A program made the position numbers and the translations under genes. A model generated the notes under the pieces. That model was not told the DNA's origin, did not search any database, and saw only the letters and a list, made by a program, of their open reading frames with translations. A stretch of DNA of 64,000 bases from Cryptomeria japonica. Lineage: Eukaryota; Streptophyta; Pinopsida; Cupressales; Cupressaceae. Of the stretch, positions 56,581 through 64,000 are shown piece by piece. The stretch covers positions 671,052,852-671,116,851 of the forward strand of contig NC_081412.1 of the NCBI RefSeq assembly GCF_030272615.1, in the 5' to 3' direction. The stretch's first letter is position 1, and every line of letters starts with the position of its first letter.

Positions 56581-57564
56581 GTCACACCTTCATCAGCAAT
56601 GTAACAAGATTTATCTTTGTTCTTCTTAAATCTGTATCTCTAATATTCAGGATTAGGCTTGTATGTTCTTCTAGCTTCTTCTCTTAGTCTAGCATGTCTA
56701 TCAGGGCATCTTGAAGCCATATGACCAATCTTATTGTAGTTAAAACATTTAAAGGGTGGTTTACCTTCATACTTACTTCCAATTGGACCTTTTGGCATTT
56801 TCCTTGCAAATAGTGCTTCAAGTTCTTCAAGCTCTTCATTCTCCTTTCTGGATTCTTCAAGTTCTCTTACATAAAAGGCTCTTCAGTCTGATTTGTCAAA
56901 TGATGGAGCAAATGATGTTGATGCTTTAAAGGCCAAATTAGTTTTTTATAGTAGCAACAAGACCAAATTCCTCAATTTCAAAGGCTGGAAGTTTTCCAAT
57001 CAATCTAGTTGCTGATGTATTAGGCATTGTTCTCAACTCATTTATAGCAGTAACCTTCATCTTATATGCCAGTGGCAAACCTCATAAGATCTTTGAAACA
57101 ATTTCATCCTCACTCAGGGTTCCTTCACAACATTTAATACCCAAAACAATTTCATTTACTCTTTCCATAAAAGCAGAAATCCTTTCATCTTCTTCCATTT
57201 TCAGATGTTCATACTTGACTCGGAAGCTTTCAAGTTTCATAATTTTGACTGTGGAATCTCCTTCATTCAGTGTTTCCAAGTGGTCCCAAATAGCTTTATC
57301 AGTAGACCTATTTGATAATCCCATGATTTGTTGATCTGATAATGCGCTCAAAAGTGCTTCTCTTGCTTTGCAATCATTTTCTTCATCTTTAGCTAAGGTA
57401 GTTGGAGCAGTCTAACCAGCTACAACAGCAGTATAACCATTCTTAGTAACTTCCCAGATGTCTTTACCAATGTAATTCAGATGTGTCTCCATTATAATCT
57501 TCCATATTCCATAGTTGGTTCCATCAAGTTTAGGACTGTCCTTCCTGAAATAGTTAGTAGACAT
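56581..57564 (-). pseudogene. Element F gag with CCHC knuckle
   Basis: Minus strand from ATG 57564 (MSTNYFRKDSPKLDGTNYG). KIIMETHLNYIGKDIWEVTK, AIWDHLETLNEGDSTVKIMK and FMERVNEIVLGIKCCEGTLS are copia gag blocks. Past a stop at 57082 it continues with frameshifts to the zinc knuckle F-NYNKIGHMASRCPDRHARL (about 56745), its first Cys position at a damaged codon. A basic segment follows. Gag is the most damaged part of F. Confidence 0.85.
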
Positions 57565-57606
57565 TGGGTCTCCTCAAGTTGTTAAACTTCTACAAAAGAG
57601 GATTAA

Positions 57607-57618
57607 GCTCTGATACTA
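57607..57618 (-). other. Element F primer-binding site
   Basis: TAGTATCAGAGC on the minus strand, the initiator-Met site with TGG changed to TAG, two bases from the LTR. Confidence 0.8.
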
Positions 57619-57620
57619 AT

Positions 57621-58669
57621 TGTTAGGTCCCAGAGACAACTGAGAGGGGGGGGGGGTGAATTAGATGTCTAATAAATTCAAACCAAAAACCAATTAACCA
57701 ACTTAATGCTTAATACCAGTAAACTAGTTAAGTATGCCGGTAGACAGTGTTAACAGTAAATTGCTATACCGGTAAGGATTAATGCATGAAACATAAACAT
57801 AAAGTCATCCACAACACATGACACCAATATTTGTACGTGGAAACCCTGTAAGGGGAAAAACCACAGTGGGAAACCTTACCCACAATCAGATGATACTACT
57901 ACAAATAGTAAGTGTACATAAATGGGGTCTGCACATGCAGAAAGGCCAATAGCCTAGAGCTCATTGCTCAATCACAAAATGGGAGTCGCACTGACTATAG
58001 TTGGATGGTTAAATCCAATAAGAATGTACTGCACAAAATAGCATCTTCATATACTGGATTCAGTACCCGTGTAATGCTGATATGCTTCTACAAAAACCTA
58101 ACTTCACCTTCAAATGATGTCTTCGTGTATATCCCTACTTGATCTTGCATATACCTTCACTTGATTCTTTTTCGCATTCCACACTTGATCTTACAAATAA
58201 GATCTTACATTTATACCATACCCTAAGACCAATTTTAGTAGGTCGGCTCTACAAGATATTACAATAAAACATTTTCCATACAATATAATATCTGATGCAA
58301 TGACCAATTAAACATGTCGGCTAAATGCATTTACAACAATAATAGATCATCTCCATAGTGTGCCATGCTGATCTGGAAAAGATAAACCTACCGGTGTAAC
58401 CCTAGATAATCTGGACCTATTTGCCGATAAAAGAAAATATGCAAATACGAATATACCAATGATTAATTCTTCAAAACAAAGTGTCCACACGATGTCTTCG
58501 ACATTACCAAGTGTCTTCCATATCATTCCAGGTACCGGTGAACAATATATTCTGCCGGTGGACCATATACCAGTAACTGTTGCACAGTTTACTTGCTTGT
58601 CGGTGAATGTTGCTAGATCTCCAAAGTAGGTGTTGACATCAATGACAAAACCATACCAAAATACCAACA
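57621..58669 (-). repeat. Element F 5' LTR
   Basis: 1049 bp, direct repeat of 51974-53023. TATA candidate GGTATAAATG (minus) at about 58208-58217. Confidence 0.92.
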
Positions 58670-58674
58670 AATAC

Positions 58675-59975
58675 TACAAGAAGCTTACTAGTGTAGTATT
58701 CAAGTTAAGGTGGTCAAGCTTCAGACATTAAAGCAAGAATTCGAGAACCTGAAGATGCAAGAAGCTAAAAGTATAAGTGATTATTGTGTTAGAGTCAAAG
58801 ATGTGGTCAATAAAATGGCTATGCTTGGGGAAACTATAAGTAATTAAGTTTTGATAAAAAAAGGTGTTGAGATTTATGACAGCCAAATGAAATCATGTTG
58901 CTATAATCATAGAAGACGGAAGGATTTGACAAAACTATAGTTTGATCAATTGGTTGGATCCCTGATGTCTCATGAAGAAAGATTGAAAGATTCTTTTGAA
59001 GGTGTAGAGAAAGCATTTTCCTCTAAATTGCAAATCACCAAAAATGAAGATGTAAGCAGCAGTAGTGCCAAAAGCAATTAAGGCCAAGGTAAAGGACAAA
59101 GCCAAAATTCTTCAAGAGGTAGAGGTAGAGGTGGCTCAAGAGGAAGAGGTGGTTTTAGAGGAAGAGGTAGAAGTAGATTTGATAAGAGAAATGTTCAATG
59201 TTACCATTGTAATAGGTATGACCACTTTGAAAGAGAATGCAGATTGAAAGAAGGTAAAAGTGCTAACTATGCTCAAGAAAGTAGTGAGATTCCTCCTTAT
59301 CACTTATTTTTATCTTATGCCGAAGGTGATGGTACAAGTAAAGATGTTTGGTACCTAGATTTTGGATTCTCTAACCATATGATAGGGAATGAAAAGTTGT
59401 TTTCAACAAATGATGGAAGTTTTAAATCCAAGATCTAGCTTGGTGACAATAATTCATTGGAGGTTGCTGCCAAAGGAGCTATGGAGGTCCAAATAAAAGA
59501 AGGTATAAAGAGTATTCATGATATTTATTATACTCCATAATTGAACCATAATTTGTTAAGTGTTGGGTAGCTATGTGAGAAAATTTTTAAAGTAGCCTTT
59601 GAGAATAAGATGTATTATCTATGATAAAAATAAGGGCAATAGGGTGATCATTGTTGTGCTTATGTCAAGAAATAGGATGTTCCCCTTGAGGTTTGGTGAA
59701 CATGAAGATACAAGTTGGTTATGGCATCTAAGGTATATGGACATTGAAATTTTCATAGTTTCAAGCTTCTAACCTCACATGGATTAGTTTCTAGTTTTCC
59801 CAAGGTTGAGGAGCATAAAGAGGTTTGTGATGGATGTGCTAAAGGCAAGCATGCAAGGGAAAAATTTCCAAAGGGAAACTCATGGAGGACCCATCACCCA
59901 CTTCAGTTTGTTCATTTAGACATACATGGTCCTATGTAGAGTAAGAGTCTGGGAATGTTCATTTAGACATTGCTT
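58675..59975 (+). pseudogene. Element E gag end, protease and start of integrase
   Basis: Resumes the gag interrupted at 51968: VKVVKLQTLKQEFENLKMQE (58710), AKSISDYCVRVKDVVNKMAM. An Arg/Gly-rich stretch (about 59110-59190) precedes the zinc knuckle CYHCNRYDHFERECR (59199). The protease start DVWYLDFGFSNHM (59345) has Phe for Ser/Ala of DSGAS. LNHNLLSVG follows, then a damaged integrase HHCC region with GCAKGKHAREKFPKGNSWRT (59836) and QFVHLDIHGPM (59907). Coding similarity stops near 59975; RT, RNase H and 3' LTR are missing, so E is truncated. Confidence 0.8.
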
Positions 59976-60899
59976 CTTGTAATAAAAATTTCTAATGACA
60001 TATTATAATAGATGTTTATGCAATCCCATTACCAATGAATCAACATTAATCAAATTCATGAGAAAATAAAAATACCACCTCTTTTATGGAAATCCTTACA
60101 AATGATACAACAAACAAAGTGTTAAATCTGTGACAATGATAAGATGGATTGGAATAAGTGAAGACAAATTTAAACAATGGGGAATAGTAATAAATTTTTA
60201 GTTATACTACTTCTAATTGAACCCAGTTAATATTGTATCATTTCTAGGGATATAAGCAAATTAACCACAATAGAATAAAGGCAGATGATATTCTTCTTAG
60301 CTAAGAGTAAAGGGCAAATATCTCCCCACTTTGTGATGCATAAATAATTAGACTATGGGTTCCACACAACATTGAACAAAAACACTTACAAATACTCACA
60401 ATTCAAGGCAACATCTAGATAAGTAATGAGCGTTAGCTTCTCCTAATCCCCATAGACATTAATATGTTTGAAAGAAATTGCAGTTCTTAAAATTTGAATG
60501 TCAATCTAACTTCCTTTGCTTCATAAACTATTTGTAGTCAACACTTTCATTCAACAATAGGTTGTTAGCTTAATGTAAGAATTTTTATTTTTTGATAATA
60601 GATACATAGGAAGACACAACATGCACAATCTATATATAGCTCTTATTAATTATTTCTTGTGCAATATATGTCTATTAACACAATATTCTTACCAAAATTT
60701 TTTTTTTTTTGAATATTTATTTGTAGTATGCAACAACATATCATTGTTCAAATTATCATGGAGAGAAATTTACATTGCCCAATTCCTACAAAGAGTGGTT
60801 TTAGAAGTTACATGGCCATGCTCTCACAAAACGACATACATGATGATGATATATTCTATAGATGATTAATTCTTGGATTTTGTGCCAAGTACCCAAACA
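59976..60899. other. Unassigned stretch upstream of trihelix pseudogene
   Basis: No LTR or TE protein seen. An open frame 60621-60869 is in phase with the trihelix frame but its text is hydrophobic and unrecognised. It could hold the promoter and 5' end of the former gene. Confidence 0.35.
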
Positions 60900-61818
60900 A
60901 TGAATGAAACAAACATCTCCAATTGTCCTCCAATTTATGAAAGGGAAAATGAAGAAGTATTCAGTTATACTCCATCTGAGAAACAATAAAATTTTCAAGA
61001 TAAAACACCCACTGTTCCTCCTCCACAAAAAGGAAGGACACATTGGAGCATTTCAGACACAATAATCCTCATAGAGGCAAAACGCAAAGAGAAAGACACA
61101 CTTTCCAATGGTAGGCCAATGAAGAAAGATACAACATCTACCGAATAATAGAAAATTGTGCAAGAGTATTGTTCTCATCATGGTGTCTTTTGCACAACAA
61201 ATCAATGTCGAGATCAATGGGAGCATATTTTACCAAATTTCAAAAGAATAAGGGACTATGCGACACATATTCCATCCGGGCATGATAGTTACTCGTATAT
61301 GACAAGTAGAGAGAGAGTAGAAAAAAGGCTTCCTATAAATTTTCCAAAAGAGCTGATGGATGCAATGGAGATCAGTTTTGGGTCCAATAGAGCTATAGAT
61401 CCTAAAAATATAACTATTAACAACAACTCTCCAAATGAAAATGTTCCAATGGATAAATTTGATATAGTAAATGCAGCATGTCAAGCATCAATACACAGTG
61501 ACAATGAAACAAAAAATGGCTACATAGGTAAAAAGTGGAAGCCAACATTGAAAACCACTGGTGTGAAAGACACAATTCTAGAAAACAACAAGTTAGTTGT
61601 TTCTATATTGCAGCTGGCCGAAGAAGGTTGTATGAAATGCCATGAAAAAGAGTATGCTCTAATGGAAAGGCGATTAAGTAAGGAAGAACAAAATGATGAA
61701 AATCAGATCTAATTGGAGGAGCAAAAAGTGAATGTCCAAATGAACTTGGTTTCTGCCCTTAATTCTATTGGTCAAGAAATACTAAAGATTTCTGAAGCAT
61801 TTTCTAATGAAAAATGAT
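60900..61818 (+). pseudogene. Trihelix (Myb/SANT-like) transcription factor pseudogene
   Basis: One frame from ATG 60900 to TGA 61816-61818, broken by TAA 60987, TAA 61146, TAG 61149 and TAA 61710. HWSISDTIILIEAKRKEKD (61041) is the first helix of a trihelix domain; TTNQCRDQWEHILPNFKRIR (61197) is the third. The sequel HIPSGHDSYSYMTSRERVEK, then RLPINF, matches the pattern following the domain in SIP1/ASR3-like plant factors. A charged C-terminal helix (61590-61815) suits their dimerisation region. In plants these proteins bind GT-type promoter elements in the nucleus. It has no introns and no LTRs nearby; a retrocopy or a decayed single-exon gene are both possible. Product unlikely. Confidence 0.78.
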
Positions 61819-63147
61819 TCAGCTGAATTTTACTACTCATTTAGGTTGAATTTTGAATGACATTTAAATAAATTCTGTATGACATCTAAAGAATATTTTT
61901 TATTACATTTGCAATCTTTGTAATTTAAAATAAGATCTTTCTTAACTGTCTTATCTAGCTCTATCTTTTGATAGGTAGATCATATAGTATATTGATGACA
62001 ACATAAGCTAAAAATTCTATTGCTGCTACAAAAAATTGTTTAGCCATTTGTTTGAATGGATACTTTTTTTTCCTCTTCCATTTTTAATTATTTTTTTCAA
62101 CTTGATCCATTTTGGATTATTGTACATCTTAAAGCCGTATATACATTTTGTCTAAAGATAGGCATTAACATAGTTACCTCGATAAAGACAATTTTAGTCA
62201 ATAGATCTAAACGTAACAACAAAAACACTGGGTATGTCATCTCTTTAATTGACAACTATAATATATTACTGGTAAAGTAAGGGCTTAATATTTTAGCTAT
62301 TTTATTACACAAAGACCATAATTTTAGATTATGCGGTGAGCTTTGTCCACCACAAAATTATACACAAAGTAGCATACATGAACATCACAAGTAGGGCTCA
62401 ATACATGAACATCACAAGTAGGACTTATTATTTTTTATTCTTTTTATTGTCATCTATTTTTGAGATATCATCCTCTGTGTGCTTCTATCAATGGCTATGT
62501 ACTATGCCAACATTGACAAGGCTATTGACTGCTGCTAACGCGTGTTGGTTATTAAAATGATAAGCTTTTTGATATTTGGTATAAATCATAGAGGATATAT
62601 AATTTGGCATACTATTACACTCACTTTGGAAGCCACATAGAGATTATGATATTTCATCTACAAATTACCATTTAAATGTCATCTGATTCCATGTTTGACA
62701 ATTATTAGTCTGTTAGAATATGCAATTTTTTATTTCCATAGATGAATAAAAAAATAGACGATGATGGATATTACAACCCCTAAATATTTTGATTCATGTT
62801 TCTATTTATTTTATTTTATGTGTCATACATAGAGTAGATTTTGTTTTCTTTGTAGGCTCTATGAATAATCTGCATCAATTTTTGCTATTAGAGAAAATCT
62901 TTCCTATATTTGTGAGTCACTGAGCTCTACATTAGTATTTGTCTCAAGTTGGCTCCATTGCCAAGGATTTATATCAAGAAGGCAGTAGTTGTAGTAGAAG
63001 AAAATGTATTGATTGAAGAAGGATTTGTTACAAATTTAGTTTTTCCACAAGAAATCTGAAGCACTTGTTAGGTCAAGAGGGTCAGTGCAGAATGTGCACA
63101 AAAAGATGGAATTGACAAGGAGAGCAGAGATAATAGTGATGGCTTTC

Positions 63148-63148
<1 letters not shown>
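61819..63148. other. Unassigned AT-rich stretch
   Basis: No credible ORF, LTR or repeat longer than a short direct duplication (ACATGAACATCACAAGTAGG at 62377 and 62403). Probably intergenic. Confidence 0.4.

Positions 63149-63192
<44 letters not shown>
63149..63192. repeat. (AT)n microsatellite, about 22 units
   Basis: Uninterrupted alternating AT between CCC and CGAGG. Confidence 0.95.
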
Positions 63193-63194
<2 letters not shown>

Positions 63195-63494
63195 GGGTAC
63201 TTTGGAAATGAGTTAATTTCTAGGCTAGATGGTTAGGTTTATGTTATTTAAAATGACAGATTAGTTGTTTCAAAAAGCCAACAAATGGGAGTAGAAAAGG
63301 CATGGTAGTTAGTTTGATATGTAGATTGGCCAAGTTATGAGTGGCCATGTTGGCATTGTCTTTGATCTCTTATCTTATGGAAGGACCATATTTTTTGTAG
63401 GCACTCTTATGTGGGAAGATTATTTTCATGTTTGAGATAACCCAAGCTCTGGTAGACAGATTGAAAGAAGAATTTTAATAGTTTATAATCATAG
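63193..63494. other. Unassigned stretch
   Basis: Nothing recognised. Confidence 0.4.
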
Positions 63495-63527
63495 TTGTGT
63501 ATTTGTTTTTTGGTTGTACCTGCAAAT

Positions 63528-63977
63528 ATGGAATGGTATCATTATGTGGAAAAGAGGATAACCTATTTGGAAGAACAAGTAAGACAAAGGCACATGAAGA
63601 ATTTAACAAAGGCCCAGCAAAGGGAGTTGCAAAATTTAGAGGTTGAGTTGGAAGGCTTATGGTGCTTGTTGGAGGAATGCGAGTTATGCAACCATACAAA
63701 AGAAAAGAAAAAGAAACCTACAAAATAGGTGTTGAAGAGCAATGGGAAGTTGAAAAAAAATGGTGAAAATGAATATCCACTTTGCAAGAAAGAGCCATCC
63801 TTAGAGAGGAAAGGCATTGAGTCAAAGATCAGACAAGGAGTGGAATTGTTAGAACAGATAAAGATAGAATTCATTAAAGAGCTAGCAAAAATATTAATGG
63901 ATAAAAGACCTTTGAATGAGATCTTCCAAGAGTCACAAAAAGTAAAAAAATCAAATGGGATGAAGATGCATAAATGA
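63528..63977 (+). pseudogene. Coiled-coil ORF, unknown, one in-frame stop
   Basis: From ATG 63528 (MEWYHYVEKRITYLEEQVRQ) to TGA 63975-63977 in one frame with a single TAG at 63726. The N-terminal 50 residues form an amphipathic Leu/Glu/Lys heptad pattern; a Cys pair (ECELC) and a Lys-rich run follow, then after the stop another helical segment (LLEQIKIEFIKELAKILMDK). I do not recognise a family; plant coiled-coil proteins and element-encoded gag-like proteins are both possible. It may extend past the window. Confidence 0.4.
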
Positions 63978-64000
63978 TTGAGTTTGATGGTGATGTTGAG

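Larger units (their letters stand above)
51974..58669 (-). mobile_element. Ty1/copia LTR retrotransposon F, near-complete
   Basis: 6696 bp with LTRs of 1050 and 1049 bp (minus strand: start TGTTGGTATTTTGG, end GGGACCTAACA). Flanks are AATAA and AATAC, a target duplication with one change. Gag, protease, integrase, RT and RNase H are present in order. It is the least damaged polymerase-bearing element here, with single stops rather than large deletions outside gag. It lies antisense in element E's gag. Confidence 0.92.

Noticed and set aside
60621..60869. ORF as N-terminal exon of the trihelix gene
   Set aside because: In phase, but low-complexity hydrophobic text with no resemblance to trihelix N-termini; left unassigned.
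1..64000. tRNA, rRNA or organelle-derived inserts
   Set aside because: No cloverleaf, rRNA core or plastid/mitochondrial gene text was recognised by eye; a tRNAscan or BLAST run would settle this.

Overview
This is repeat-dense nuclear DNA of a flowering plant or, more likely, a large-genome seed plant such as a gymnosperm. That guess rests on long, deeply nested Ty1/copia and Ty3/gypsy elements, low GC, many decayed ORFs and a plant-type trihelix gene remnant; the species cannot be named from the sequence. There is no intact host gene. Almost every long ORF is a piece of an LTR retrotransposon, most with stops and frameshifts. Two 500-base N gaps (666-1165 and 48972-49471) interrupt the assembly.

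Cluster 1 (about 1166-26690). An old copia element on the + strand (here 'G') survives as integrase (1166-1592), reverse transcriptase (17857-19122) and RNase H (25292-25967) fragments. Copia element 'A' (1598-17851, TSD ATTCT) sits in G. Element 'N1' (1994-10561, TSD ATACT) sits in A's 5' LTR; it is gypsy-like, with a protease but no RT or integrase. Two copies of family 'B' lie head to head (19123-21080 minus, 21081-25291 plus) and make a 3.6-kb inverted repeat. The B reading frame also stops after gag and protease.

Cluster 2 (26700 to the second gap). Copia element 'C' (minus) is split twice. Copia-like 'D' (30517-34687, +, TSD ATCAT) cuts its RT, and gypsy-like 'N2' (37598-45544, minus, TSD CATAC) cuts its gag. 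D and N2 also carry only gag and protease.

Cluster 3 (about 50482-59975). Copia 'E' (+) is interrupted in gag by copia 'F' (51974-58669, minus), which has the best preserved full gag-PR-IN-RT-RNase H frame here. Upstream is a 445-bp PIF/Harbinger-type MITE. The last 4 kb hold a trihelix transcription-factor pseudogene, an (AT)n tract and a coiled-coil ORF of unknown origin.

Main themes: four structures, in two superfamilies, keep gag/protease but lack polymerase and integrase, and so would need helpers; A, C and F are elements of the type that could supply copia enzymes. N1 and N2 share LTR ends, an unusual primer-binding site, hairpin-forming minisatellites and a 30-nt hairpin motif that lies in opposite orientation relative to the direction of the two elements. 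All identities are read by eye.
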